NCBI GenBank assembly: GCA_947687605.1 | Contig: CANTUT010000010.1 | Span: forward strand, 1,065,501-1,129,500 | Origin: Reutealis trisperma | Taxonomy: Eukaryota > Streptophyta > Magnoliopsida > Malpighiales > Euphorbiaceae | DNA: 64,000 bases | Direction of reading: 5' to 3' | Shown here: piece by piece, positions 9,097 to 20,775 of the stretch | Position numbering within the stretch: position 1 is the first letter of the stretch | Layout of the letters: the number at the start of each line of letters is the position of its first letter | Position numbers and translations under genes: made by a program | Notes under the pieces: model-generated | What the model saw: only the letters and a program-made list of their open reading frames with translations | Databases searched by the model: none | What the model was told of the DNA's origin: nothing

Positions 9097-10911
9097 CATT
9101 ATAAGAAAATCATTATTTATTGACAAAATTTACCAATAGAATTATTTCTATTAATAAATTTACTCAATTACTGATAGAATGTTTCATCGACAATTTATGT
9201 AAATTTGGAGAAAAATTTCCTTCCAAATTTTTACTCAAGTTTTTTTAAAGTACAAATAATTACCAATGGAATATTTTGTTGGTAAATAAAAATTTTAAAG
9301 AAAAATTTCTCTCCAAAATTTTCACTATTTTTAAAAAAAATTAATTATTGATGAATTTTATTAGCAATCCATTGGTAAATAAAAGTTTTAGAGGGAAAAT
9401 TTCCTTCAAATTTTTATTTGAAAATTTTACCAACAACATTTTTGCCGGTAAATTACTTAAAAAATAGCATAAAAGGAATTATCTCTCTTCCCCATCATAT
9501 TCTTTCACATCCTAATCTTTTTTTTTCTCACTTCCTATCTTTTTCTCACTCTTTTTCTCTCTCTTTCTAGCATATATTATTTTTTTTTTGCATATATTAT
9601 TTCTTTTTCTTTCTTTCTCATTTAATCACTTTTCATTTTCTTTTTATCAAGTACTACATATCATATTCTCTTATACTCTTTCTTTATTATTCTCTCTCTC
9701 TCTCTTTTTTTTTTCTATTTTACTTCTTAAATTTTTTTTAAACCGGTGAATAGGAAAATATATTTAATTTATTCCAAATTTCTTAATCTTAGATTTTTTA
9801 TATTTTTTTTTGGTTTTTATATGTTGTTATTTATATATTTTTAGTTTGATTTTATTAATGTGGTTTTGAAAAAAATTTACTAAAATTTTAATTTCTCATA
9901 CTCTCTCTCTCTCTTTCTCTTCCTTATCATTTTCTTTCACATCCTAATTTCTTTTTCTCACTTTTTATCTTTTTCTCACTCTTTTTCTCTCTTTCTCACA
10001 TATATTATTTCTTTTTCTTTCTTTCTCATTTAAACACTTTTCATTTTCTTTTTATCACATACTACATAACATATTCTCTTATACTCTTTCTTCATTATTC
10101 TCTTTTTTTTTTTTTTCTATTTTACTTCTTAAATTTTTCTAAACATGTGAATAGAAAAAATATATTTAATTTATTCCAAAATTCTTAATTTTAGATTTTT
10201 TATAGTTTTTATACTTTGTTATTTATATTTTTTTAGTTTGATTGTATTAATGTGGTTTTGAAAAAAACTTACTAAATTTTTAATCTCTCTCTCTCTCTCT
10301 TGTAGGTTCATCTTATTCTTTTTTAGTTTTAAAATACAATTAATTTTCTAATTTTAGTCATAATATTTTTTTTAAGTTTACTAATTTATTTTATAATCTC
10401 TCATACATCATCTTTTTTCTTTTAATTTTCATGTTCATCCTAATACTTTTAATTTTTTAAAATATAAATATTTTTAAACAAATTTATTGTAAAAAATAAA
10501 AATACTTATTTAAAAAATATTTTTATTTTTAAAAAAATTTTAAAAATAACTTTATTGACTTATTACAAACAATTTTTTTTTAAAAATAAATTTGCTAACA
10601 GATTACCAATAAAATTTTTTATTTTAAAAAAAATTAAAAACATTAAATACAAAAAAAAATAGTCAGTAAATTTACCGACAAATATTTTGATCAATAAATT
10701 ATTTTCCCAACAATATATTTTGGCCAATAAATTATTTTCCAACAATATATTTTCCTTTTTACCTACTAAAATAAAACAATTTACCGACAGAAATTTCTTT
10801 GGTAGTTACCGACAATTTTATTTAGTCAGTCTTCGGTAAATAAAATTTACCAACGAAAGTTTTATATTTACCTTCTGAAATTTCAGTCAGTAAACTGCCC
10901 TTTTTGTAGTG
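9097..10911. mobile_element. Non-autonomous CACTA (En/Spm) element, 1.8 kb, with AAT target duplication
   Basis: The right end is TTTTTGTAGTG, that is CACTACAAAAAGGG inverted. The left end is a slightly decayed CATTATAAGAAAAT. Both are flanked by AAT (9094-9096 and 10912-10914), the 3-bp duplication expected of CACTA elements. The subterminal ~350 bp on each side carry many short repeats of the ACCGACAAA/ACCAATAGAA kind, as transposase-binding regions do. There is no transposase. The middle is a pyrimidine-rich block present twice in tandem (separate entry). The elements of this family would need a transposase from elsewhere. Confidence 0.8.
9481..10300. repeat. Tandem duplication (unit ~390-430 bp) inside the CACTA element
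   Basis: Copy 1 (~9481-9905) and copy 2 (~9906-10300) share TCTTTCACATCCTAAT, then CTTATACTCTTTCTT, then TATTTTACTTCTTAAATTTT, then ATGTGGTTTTGAAAAAAA. The offset falls from 432 bases at the start to 392 at the end because CT and T runs differ in length. Each copy has CT-rich tracts and resembles an untranslated leader. Confidence 0.8.
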
Positions 10912-11483
10912 AATATTGGATACAAATGATTTTGCTTTTTATATGGATCCATGTCCTAATTAAAAATTATGTTATTAACAAGGACATGGCCAAGTTGGAT
11001 TGATCAATCAAGAGATAAAAATTGGAAAAATAAAATAAAAGGGAGAAAAAAATATAAATGCTTGTTCTTAAATTTGGATTACTTTGATTATTCTATGAAA
11101 ATTCGACCACTTAAATATCACATAAACTAATTTTCCTTTTATGTTTGGTATATGTTTGGTTTATTTTATTTTTATATATTTGATTGATGTTTCATTGATT
11201 TTGTATTATTTTGTTGTTATATAATGTTTTTTCAAATTTTCTTTTCTATATAATTATTCTTCTTTTTATATTTTTTTAGTAGTGAACTAGTCATATTTAT
11301 GAAATAAATTATAGATCAGATCTATAATTTCTAGAAAAAATTAAGTAAAGAGAAATTTCATTTTTAATAGTAGCATATATGCCCATTATATATTTAGAAT
11401 ATGTTAAGAGTATACCATTTGCTGTTATTATAATCGGTAATATTTTTTTTTACAAATTTTGAAGTAATGAATCACCTAACAAC
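10912..11483. other. AT-rich intergenic DNA with one stray TATAC-satellite unit
   Basis: At 11407-11463 the order GTATACCATTT-GCTGTTA-(T)n-ACAAATTTTGA matches one unit of the satellite arrayed at 14.3 and 62.2 kb. The rest shows no gene. Confidence 0.45.
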
Positions 11484-12220
11484 TTAGGGGCCATTTGTTT
11501 CGCTAAAAATAGGATCATGAATTGGAATTGTAATAGGTAATTCTGATTTTTAGCATTTGTTTTGCGAAAAAATGTTTGAAAATCGGAATGCAATTCCCTC
11601 ATTTGGGGGAAGCAATCGTTCCCTCACCTCTCTAAGGAATTAAATTTTCATTCCCATAAACTAAACTAAATATTTTATTTTGGTCAAATATACAATTATT
11701 TGTATTATTTAAAATACTATTGTTAAATATAAAATATGATAAAATATGAAATTAATAAAAATTAAAATACTATCAAAATAATGACAAAAAATAAAAATTA
11801 ATTTTACTATCTCAAATAAATATTAAAAATATAGAATTAAAATTAAAAATTTAATTTTATCATCCAAATAAATATTTAACAATATATAGAATTAAAATTA
11901 ACATATATTTTAAATTATGTTAAATAGCTTATTTATAATATTTTTCACTATTGAAAATAATTAAAATTTTAAATGTGACCACTATAATATTTATAAAAAT
12001 GCTATTAACAATATACATGTACATTAATAATAAAATTTATTAAAATTTTTGCATCCATTCTAATTCCTATATTCAAAAAAAATAAAACAACTTTATAATG
12101 AGTCAATTATGATTCCCTATATTTATTATTCAATCAAGCACTTGAAAAAAGTAATCATTTCCATTCCGATTCCGCTTCATTCCATTTTTTATTTCAGGGT
12201 TAGAACCAAACGAGCCCTTA
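11484..12220. mobile_element. PIF/Harbinger (Tourist-like) MITE, 731 bp, TTA target duplication
   Basis: The element (11487-12217) begins GGGGCCATTTGTTTCG and ends CCAAACGAGCCC, the GGGC..GTTTGG type of terminus seen in Tourist-like MITEs. It is flanked by TTA on both sides (11484-11486, 12218-12220), the Harbinger target duplication. The interior is AT-rich and has no coding capacity. It is inserted next to or within a TATAC-satellite-like stretch. Confidence 0.8.
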
Positions 12221-14330
12221 ATTTTTTCAAATTTGACTAAAATGTACTAAATGTATACCAAATATATTGAATGAATACCATTTTGAATTAGAATATCAAT
12301 TTTAAAAACTAACATAAAAAACAATTAACAGATGTATACTAAACATATACTCAAAATATAATACGAGTATACTATCATATACTCACAATATACTATGAGT
12401 ACACCATTTTCGCTGAAGAGCATAAAAATGTAAAAAAAAAAAAAAAGTTACCAAAAATGTAATTTTTAAAAAAAAAATGGTGAAAGAACATATTTTTGTA
12501 AAAAATTTGGTCAAAGCATAAAAATGAAATATTGAGGTCTCTTTTAGACATTTCTATAAAAATCCCTAAATAATATTTATGAATTGGATATAAATTTGAA
12601 AAATATTTATTTCAAGATTTTGACTCGTTAATAAATTTATCCTGCCACGAATTAATATTTTACCCACAAGTGATCGGTTCAACTAGGCAGCTAGGCCTTA
12701 ATTGAGTTAAGATTTATTATTTGGGCCCTTTATACAAATTCCTAAAAAAGACAAAATATTTTCATATATGCCTTTCTTTTTTTAAAAAAAAAAGCATATA
12801 TGTCTTATTAAATTTTTTATTTCAAAAATATCCCACTTTCAAAGGTATATCATAAGTATATCAAAGGTATATTATAAGTATAAAAAAAAAAAAAAAAGTC
12901 ATTTTTAAAAATTTAAGAAAACAAGAGAGTATTTTTGGAAAAAAGTTAAAAAAAAAAAAAAAGGAATATTTGGTGTAATTTTTCCCTAGTGTTTTTTTTA
13001 GGAAATTACATTATACATTGCTTTTTGGCAAAAAATATCTGCCTATTCCTCTAAATTTGTGGGTCCCACTGCCTAAAATAAAGGATAAGAACCAGAGACA
13101 CATTTTCACTATATCTCAAGTTTATGCTTTCCTCCACAAGTTGCTGTTAGATTAACACTTTTTTTTTTTTTCAATCACATCCAATAGTCACTATTATTTC
13201 TCTAGCTTTTCTTAGATTTATCTATATAGTTATTATTATTTACAAGGAAAAATAAATCTATATTTATTAAAATAGTTACATATACTAAAAATATACTTAA
13301 CGTATGTTATATTTTATTTGACATTACTACTACTGTTTATTATAATCTATTTTAATTCTACAAAAATTTAATAATTTCATAAAATAATAAGATAATTACT
13401 ATAATGATAATTTTTTTAATTTATGATAATAAAGATTATTATTATATATAAATATTGACTAAATCAACACATAAATTAGAATTTCAAAATATACATATAC
13501 CTAAAATATATCATACATATACCTAACATATACTTACATATACCTAACATATACTTAAAGATGCCCATAATATACCTAACATATAACTTTTTTTAAATTA
13601 CGCCAATTAATCAAAATATACCAAACATATACGTAACATAATGTATACCTAACATAACATTATTATTATTATTATTTATTTTAAGTGATAATTAATTTTT
13701 ATATATAGCATCATATTTATCCCATTCATAGATAAATTATCAAATAATTTTAAACAATTCATTTATAAAATTATATTAATAAAATTTATTAATGAATTTT
13801 AAATTTAATAAAAGTATATATTATTCAAATTAATAAATTTAAGTATAAAATACTAAAATTATATATTTATAAAGATTTAATTTAAAATTGAAAATTTCAA
13901 CAAAATTTTTTTATATCAAATGAATTTTAGATTTGATTTTTTCAACTTATACGATGTAAAAAACTAATAATTCACATGACATTTTAATATTTTAAATCAT
14001 TAAATTATATTTCCAATATAATCAATAATAAATAATTTTATTTAGAAAAGTCTCCATCATTATGATACATATAGATGAAATATGTAAATATTAATTAATA
14101 AATTGCGGAGTAGTTATGTTTCATATCAACACGTATTGTAAGGATGAATTATTATAGTAAATAGTAATATTAATATATTAATAGTGAGCTTGTTCTAAGG
14201 ATTACAAAGTATAGATGGGATAAATTGTTGAATATGGATCTTATCTTGATTATTTTGATGCTCTTTTTTGATGACTATAATCTAACTCACGAGACTTAAA
14301 ACTAGATGTTATTTGTGGTTGTGGGTTGAG
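12221..14330. repeat. AT-rich region with scattered TATAC-type repeats
   Basis: No gene recognised. Clusters of ATATACC/TATACTTA words occur at ~12240-12420, 12845-12882, 13240-13310 and especially 13485-13660, where ATATACCTAACATATACTTA recurs every ~18-25 bases. They look like decayed relatives of the satellite units at 14331-14710. A short less AT-rich patch at ~13050-13160 shows no recognisable coding sequence. Confidence 0.5.
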
Positions 14331-14710
14331 TTTGAAATTCATTTTGGTAGACGTATACAATTTATTGTTAGTTTATTTTTTTTTATTTTTTATAAATTTG
14401 CAATCTATATATATACAAAGTAGTTGTAGATACCAAACATCCACTATACGTATACCAAATTTTGGTATATGTGTATCATTTAATGTTAGTTTATCTTTTT
14501 ATTTTTTTTTCAAATTTGTGATATATATAAATATATATAAAGTAGTTACAAATACTAAATATATACTTAATATGTATCAAATTTGGGTATACATATATCA
14601 TTTACTATTGGTTTACCTTTTTATTTTTTTTTCAAATTTGCAATAAGGTAGTTGCATATACCAAAAATATACTTTATGTATGCCAAATTTAGTATATGTA
14701 TCCCATGCTA
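14331..14710 (-). repeat. TATAC satellite, three tandem units of ~120 bp (inverted relative to the 62-kb array)
   Basis: Three units start near 14364, 14481 and 14604. Each has TGTTAGTTTATCTTTTTATT, a T run, CAAATTTGCAAT, a TATATA stretch, AGTAGTTGCATATACCAAA, and a TACTTAATGTATACC-AAATTTGGTATA palindromic segment. The reverse complement of this unit forms the array at 62.2-64 kb. Chance open frames in the two arrays translate to the same YHLLLVY-type string, which independently shows the relation. Confidence 0.8.
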
Positions 14711-15103
14711 AATTAGCCATTCAGAGGGAATTATCAAATGATTTAATTTTGTTCAATGAGACAGACATAAGATCGTTGAATCCAGTGGCAAGTTCAGTTC
14801 TTCCTTTTCTTCGAAAATACGAAAACTAGGAATAATGAAGACGGAAACCTAGCTTGTAGTCTATTCAAGGTATAGTATATTATTATTATTATTATTAAGA
14901 AGGGTCATAGAGAAAATAATAAAGGATTTTCCCTATACAAGATAAAGGTAGAAAAAAAAAAAATAAAACCTTTCACTCAAAAAAAAAAAAAAGATTTAAA
15001 TTATTTTGAAAGGGTGGAATTAGTGTCTAATTAGTAATTACTAAATCACCTTTAACTACCCAGAAATTAATTTATCATTATTTTGTTTCTTAATTATATC
15101 TAT
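14711..15103 (+). promoter_or_regulatory. Upstream region of the CC-NB-LRR gene
   Basis: A 390-bp flank between the satellite and the start codon. It holds a (TTA)n run at ~14880-14896 and A-rich tracts at ~14953 and ~14980. There is no unambiguous TATA box or W-box cluster, so no transcription start is proposed. Confidence 0.35.
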
Positions 15104-18100
15104 ATGGGCATATTGGATGTGCTGACATCGGTGTTAATCTCCCCGGCCTGGGATTTCGTCAAAGGATCATGGAATTTTGTCGTGAATCGTGCAAACTACT
15201 TCTCTGATCTCAAATTTAATGTTCACTCCTTGAAGGAAAAAAAGGAGAGACTACAGGAAGTTAAGGAAGCAATAGAGTCCAAGGTCGCTCGTGAAGAGAA
15301 GCAACTTAAGAAGTGTACCACAAAGGTAAGACTCTGGCTCAACGAAGTAGATCGCAGGGGGCAGCAGAGCTTGGAGGAGACCATTAAAAATGGTGAAGAA
15401 GAAATTCAAAAGAAATGGGTCAGATGTTTCTTTCCAAAGAACTTCTGCGCTTTTGAGGAAGTTGGGAAGATGGTAAAAAAAGAGCTTGAAGAACTGGACA
15501 AACAGATAAGCGACGGACTGGCGTTTGATGTTGTGACTGAGCCCAGCATGCCTGATGATCTAGTGGATGAGAAGCCTACAGAACAGATTGTGGGATTGGA
15601 ATCTGAATTCAATCAAGTATGGAAATGGTTGGTAGATGATGTTCAAAGTAGTAGTGTTTCAACTATTGGGATATATGGTATGGGGGGTGTTGGTAAAACT
15701 TCCCTCCTAAAGAAAGTTAACAATCAATTCTTGGCAACAAGGTTGCAAGGTCTCGATGCAGTGATTTGGTTTGTAGTTTCCAAGGAAGCAAATATAGAAA
15801 AAATTCAGGAAGCTATTTGCAACAAATTGCATGTCCCTGAGGAATTATGGAAAGACAAAAATGAAGAAGAAAGAGCTGGAGTTATACTGAGGCTCTTAAC
15901 AGGGAAAAAGTTTGTTCTGTTACTGGATGATCTATGGAAGCATTTAGATCTTCGAAGAATTGGAATTCCTTCTCGCGAGAAAAGTGCTTCCAAACTAGTC
16001 TTCACAACCCGATCAGAACAAGTCTGTGGCAGTATGGGTGCTGAAAAAACAATCAAAGTAGAATGCTTGGCCCCAAAAGAAGCTCTGCAATTGTTTCGGA
16101 TGTACGTCGGAGAAGGTGCTCTAAATGCTCATGGAGATATACCAAAACTTGCAGAGATGGTCGCTGAAAGGTGCCAAGGATTGCCACTTGCTCTCATCAC
16201 AATCGGGCGAGCTATGGCTAGTAGGACGAATCCTAAAGATTGGGAGCATGCACTTAAAGTGTTGCAGAGTTATCCGTCGAAGTTTTCAGGTATGGGAGAC
16301 AATGTGTTTCCTATTCTGAAGTTCAGCTATGATAGCTTGACCGATGATACTCTTAAATCATGTTTCCTATATTGTTCCATATTCCCAGAGGATCATATTA
16401 TCGAGAAAGATGAACTTATTGAACTATGGATTCAAGAGGGGTTTTTAGTAACATTTGATGATAGATATGCTGCAAGGAATGAAGGAGAGTCTATTATTGA
16501 AAGTTTAAGGCTTGGTTGTCTATTAGAACAGGGTGGAATACCAGGAGATTGGACTGGCAATCCTAAAGATTTTATTAGAATGCATGATGTGATTCGGGAT
16601 ATGGCTCTGTGGTTAGCTTGTAATCATGAAACAAAAATGGTGGTACTTGAAGATGCTGCTTTGATTAAACATGGCTTCGAGAAATGGAAGGAAGTTAAAA
16701 GGTTATCTTTGTTGGGCAACAGTTTTGAAGATTTTATTAGTGATGAATCCTCGCCTCCTTCACCACCTTCTTTTCCTCATCTCCTAACTTTTTTCGTTAG
16801 GGATACGAAGCTGAAAAGACTTCCTGATGGGTTCTTTCAGCATATGCAGGCCTTGAAAGTTTTGGACTTGTCAAGAAATTGGAGCTTGATTGAGTTACCA
16901 ACTGGGATTGACCTATTAATCAATTTGCGGCATCTTAATATCTCCCATACCGCCATAAAATCACTTCCATTACGAGTTAAAAATTTGAGAAACCTGAAGC
17001 GTTTACTAATGGATGGTACATATGATCTTACAGATATACCAAGAGGAGTGATATCAAGTCTTCCATTATTGCAAGTGTTCTACAAAACACAAATTACACA
17101 TGCTAAATTCTTCGATGAAATTGGGTTGTTAGAAGAGTTGAGTGTCATTGAAAACTTAATTGACTTGTGTATCACATTAACAGCTCTTAATTCCATCCAA
17201 AAAGTTCTAAGCAGCACAAGTCTAGGAAAATCCATTAGAGGATTTTTAATTAGCACATGCAAGAATTTGACATCATTTGAGCTTTCATCTTTATTTTTGA
17301 GAACAGCAGAGCACCTTGAAGTTCTTGCAGTGATTAATTGTCCACTTCTGCAAGAGCTCAAAATTTCTCCTGCAACGCAAGAACACTTTCAGAACCTTCA
17401 ACAGCTAAACATTTGGGGATGTCCAAGAATTAAAGATTTGTCATCATGGGTTATTCATGCTCCCAGACTGCAAACTCTTGTTGTGTCTTCTTGTGCTTCA
17501 ATTGAAGAAATAATAGCTGAAAATTTCAGTTCCTCGGATTCATTGTTTCTGAATATTTCATTCTTGATTTTGAAGGATCTACCTCAGCTGAAGAGCATTT
17601 GCAAGCAAACCTTGCCCTTTTGTTACCTGCAAGTGCTGCGTGTACTCGGTTGCCCCAATCTGAAAAGACTCCCATTTGATTTAACAAGCGCAAGGAACAA
17701 TTTAGAGATGATAGAAGCAACGCAAGAGTGGTGGAACGAGTTGCAGTGGGAGGATGATGATGCTCGCCTTGCTTTCTCTTCAAAATTTCATACCTACAAT
17801 TTACAAGTAAGTACCTTAATTATTACCTTTCATTTTGGTTAATTAAACTCTAATCTATATCTATATATCAAAGCCAAAAACATAGAGAAAGTAATTTTGA
17901 AAATTGGTTAAGACAGTTAGGATAATAATATGCCCATTGTTAATTATCTTAATTATTAGCTACTCTTGATCTATACCAATTTAAGTCTAATCTTAAATTA
18001 AATTTATTATGAAAATAAAGTAAATTAGAGAAAATAAATTTATTGTTATAAAATTTATAAGAACTATTAATTTAAGAAATGCGAAATATATACTTCATCT

Positions 18101-18943
18101 GTCACATTTTAATAAAGCTTTTTTCTTTTTTAAGTTTCTCAAAATTTAGATCACTCTTTTTTTTATTGTTAATTAATTTAGTAGCAAATTATAAAAAATG
18201 CCCTTACTAAATGCTATGAGTATCATCACCAGAAATTAAATTTTCACTCTTTGATTTTTCACTATGGAGTAAATTAACAAGGATAATTTAAGAAGAAAAC
18301 GGTAAAAAATTAATGATATTAATTAAAAAATAATAATTTTCTTAATTCTCATGTATTTACAAAGTGGTCTATCAAAAGAATGGAAGAAGTAATTAAAAAT
18401 AGGTAACATTATTTTTAGTGTGTAATTAAGTTGTGATAGGGCCAGGTTAAAAAATTTATTTTGCTTGGCAATATTACGTTTTTGTTATCATTTCCAAAAT
18501 TAAAATTTAAAATTTATAAATTATATTTTGAAAATAAATTTTGATCATTGATTTTATTATATACTAATGAAAATTAGACTAACATGATTTATCATATATC
18601 AATCATGGTCATATATATATATATATGAAAGAGTTGCAAGGGCCATAAGGCAAAATTAATGTTTTTCTAAATTGATTAATGTTATTCAACTGAATAAAAT
18701 TTGCCTTGTATATTAGCATCCTGCCCTTGCTAGGTTAAGAGACTTGTGGTGTTCTAGTAATGGTGAAAGCCAATTTAATAATGTTTTTTTTTTTTAATAA
18801 AGATTGTTTGGTTTATAAAAAAAGAATAATGTCTTACTTTGTATTTTTTGTAGGAAGAAGCCAATCCAAAAGAATTTGAAAAAGAAATGAAACAGATGAT
18901 AATGGAAGCATTAAATAGAGAAAACTTAATAGTGAGTACATGA
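15104..18943 (+). CDS. CC-NB-LRR disease resistance protein, RPS2/RPS5-type, two exons, 930 aa
   Basis: An intracellular immune receptor: the NB-ARC domain is an ATP/ADP switch and the coiled coil signals cell death. Exons are 15104-17806 (901 codons) and 18854-18943 (29 codons and TGA). The donor is CAA|GTAAGT, the acceptor TTTTTTGTAG|GAAGAAG, phase 0. The start MGILDVLTSV was preferred to an in-frame ATG seven codons upstream because relatives begin this way. Motifs: coiled coil 1-~150; P-loop GMGGVGKT (192-199); kinase-2 LLLDDLW (~272-278), whose Trp marks the CC class; RNBS-B KLVFTTRS; GLPLA (359-363); RNBS-D CFLYCSIFPED; MHDV (493-496); then leucine-rich repeats to ~860. All key motifs are intact. 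The C-terminal exon is charged (EEANPKEFEKEM). Gly2 is present, but without the usual Ser/Thr at position 6 or a nearby Cys, so myristoylation is doubtful. If the intron is retained, the protein ends 12 residues later at 17842; another acceptor at 18716 is possible. Confidence 0.9.
17807..18853 (+). other. Intron of the CC-NB-LRR gene
   Basis: A 1,047-bp GT-AG intron, AT-rich. It contains an imperfect inverted repeat GCAAGGGC (18636) / GCCCTTGC (18723-18730) with GGCAAA matches inside, and a poor alternative acceptor TATTAG|CATCC at 18715-18716 that would give a different short C-terminus. No nested gene seen. Confidence 0.65.
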
Positions 18944-19098
18944 GGATCATATTTGCTAAAATTTTATTTATTTATTTATACAAACTTATGATATTTTTGC
19001 GAATATATATTGATCTCCCTAACTATTTCAATAATGCCAAGGTGATAGTTTTGTCATCTTGGAATGTGTCAAGAAATGTAAATTAATGGCTAAAAAAA

Positions 19099-19134
<36 letters not shown>

Positions 19135-19524
19135 GTTATATATTCCCTTATTTATGAATGAAAAAAAAAACAAATCTGAATCTTTTCATGAATTTTAAAT
19201 TTTATTCAACCTTTTAATTTTATCAAGTTTGTCATGATTTGATAAATAATTAATAATATTTATTCCACTCCACTAATTAAAGTTAAATAAAAATAATATT
19301 TTATTATCTATTAAAAATAATAATAAAACTCAAAATAAAATTCTTCATGATTCAAATATTTGAATCTCAGTGATAAAATTAATACTAAAAAATCCAACAA
19401 ATATTTGCAAGTATGTTAGAGGAGGTTTATAGATTTATAGATACTGATAGGAGAATTAGAATTGATTGTTTGGGATAATAATAAGCTTTGAATTTGTTTT
19501 AGAAAATTGTTGGCGAAAAACTTC
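18944..19524. other. AT-rich spacer downstream of the CC-NB-LRR gene
   Basis: Contains an (ATT)n run at ~19103-19135. It should hold the 3' UTR. No gene recognised. Confidence 0.5.
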
Positions 19525-19659
19525 TAAGAATATGTTTAGTACGCTATAATATAATATAATATAAAATTATCAAATATATTTATAATATAATTTTTATATT
19601 AAAAATATATTTAATTATATTATATTATATTTTATTATAATATATTAAATGTGTCTTAA
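19525..19659. mobile_element. MITE family 1, copy A (TIR TTAAGRATGCGTTTGGTA type)
   Basis: Left end TAAGAATATGTTTAGTACGC and inverted right end TTAAGACACATTTAATATAT, each followed by TATAATA..AATATAAT. One of four related copies in this window (also 20038, 45565, 61092). About 135 bp, no coding capacity. Confidence 0.65.
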
Positions 19660-19676
19660 ATTCTCATCGAGAAATC

Positions 19677-20775
19677 CAAAGCTGGTAGAAGTTATTGCTG
19701 GAAAAATGCCAAGGTTTCCTACTAGCTGTCGTTACGATTGGGTGAGCCGTGGCTAGTAGAAAACATCCATAGGAGTGGAAGTATGCAATAAAAGCCTTGC
19801 ATAGTTATCCCTCAAAGTTTTCAGGTATGGCGGGTCCTGTCTTTCCTATTCTTAAGTTTAGTTATGATAGCTTTAGCAGTTGAGCGATGAAAACATGAAA
19901 AGTTGTCTTCATTGTTGCTCTCTGTTTTCTGAAGATTACATTATTCCAAAAGAAGAACTCATTAATCTATGGATCGGGAAGCGGTTTTTAGATAAATTCA
20001 ACAGCATATGTGATGCCATAATTCAAAGGCGGAAACATTAAGGTTGCATTAAGTAAATCGTAACCGTAATAAAAAGTAATTAAATATATTTTGAATATAA
20101 ATTTACATTAAAAACACATTTGATTACATTATATTATATGTTATTATGATCTACCAAACGATACTTAAAAAGCTAGGATAAATTGTACTTAAGGTGATTT
20201 TGGGGAAAAAAAAGTTATATATATATATATATTGAAATTGGAAAAAAATTTAGTTATGATGGATTGTAGCCCGGATAATTTTGAAAATAAAATAATTATA
20301 TATATTAATTCAAAATGCTCGATTTGGCCAAAAACCATTCAATTTCACAGCATCTGAATTAATTTTGGCCTCACACTTTTTTTTCACAGCATCTATTTTT
20401 TTTTTCAAGAAAGCTTGATTTCTTTTTTCACATTTGAATTAATTTTAAAATTAAGTCAAATATTATTGGATCAAAATTTATTTATTATAAATTTTTATTA
20501 AATATAAAATGCAAAGAAACGAAAATTTCAAAAACTATCTACTATATTTGACAATAAGTGAATTTTATTATTTGAAGAATCAAAAAATTCAATTTAATAA
20601 AAAAAATTTCATTGTATGTATAATTAATTTTTTTTGAATTGTGATTATGAAAGTACATTTATAATATAGCTTAGAGCAACTAAAATTCATGATTACGCTA
20701 TTGCCACGGCTGAAGAAGAATGTATAATAGAAAGCTTAAAGCTTGTGTGCCTTACGGGGGTGATAAATTAGAAGA
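19677..20775 (+). pseudogene. Decayed second CC-NB-LRR gene, NB-ARC fragments split by a MITE and other DNA
   Basis: 19677-20024 aligns with the neighbouring receptor from the GLPL region to RNBS-D: KLVEVIAGK, then LALITIGRAM-like remains, then the YPSKFSG motif in a shifted frame, then SCLHCCSLFSEDYIIPKEEL and LWIGKRFLDKF. Several frameshifts and stops are present. The match resumes at ~20690-20760 with AEEECIIESLKL, equivalent to GESIIESLRL of the intact gene. The 660-bp gap holds MITE copy B and AT-rich DNA. No P-loop or LRR region remains. It is a tandem paralogue of the upstream gene, so this was once an NLR cluster of at least two. Confidence 0.85.
20038..20168. mobile_element. MITE family 1, copy B, inside the NLR pseudogene
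   Basis: Left end TTAAGGTTGCATTAAGTAAA, inverted right end TTTAAGTATCGTTTGGTAGA, then ATCATAATAACATATAATAT. It lies directly after the LWIGKRFLDKF segment of the pseudogene. Confidence 0.6.

Noticed and set aside
14326..14646. 106-codon plus-strand frame
   Set aside because: It lies wholly in the TATAC satellite and is mirrored by frames in the 62-kb array; repeat translation.
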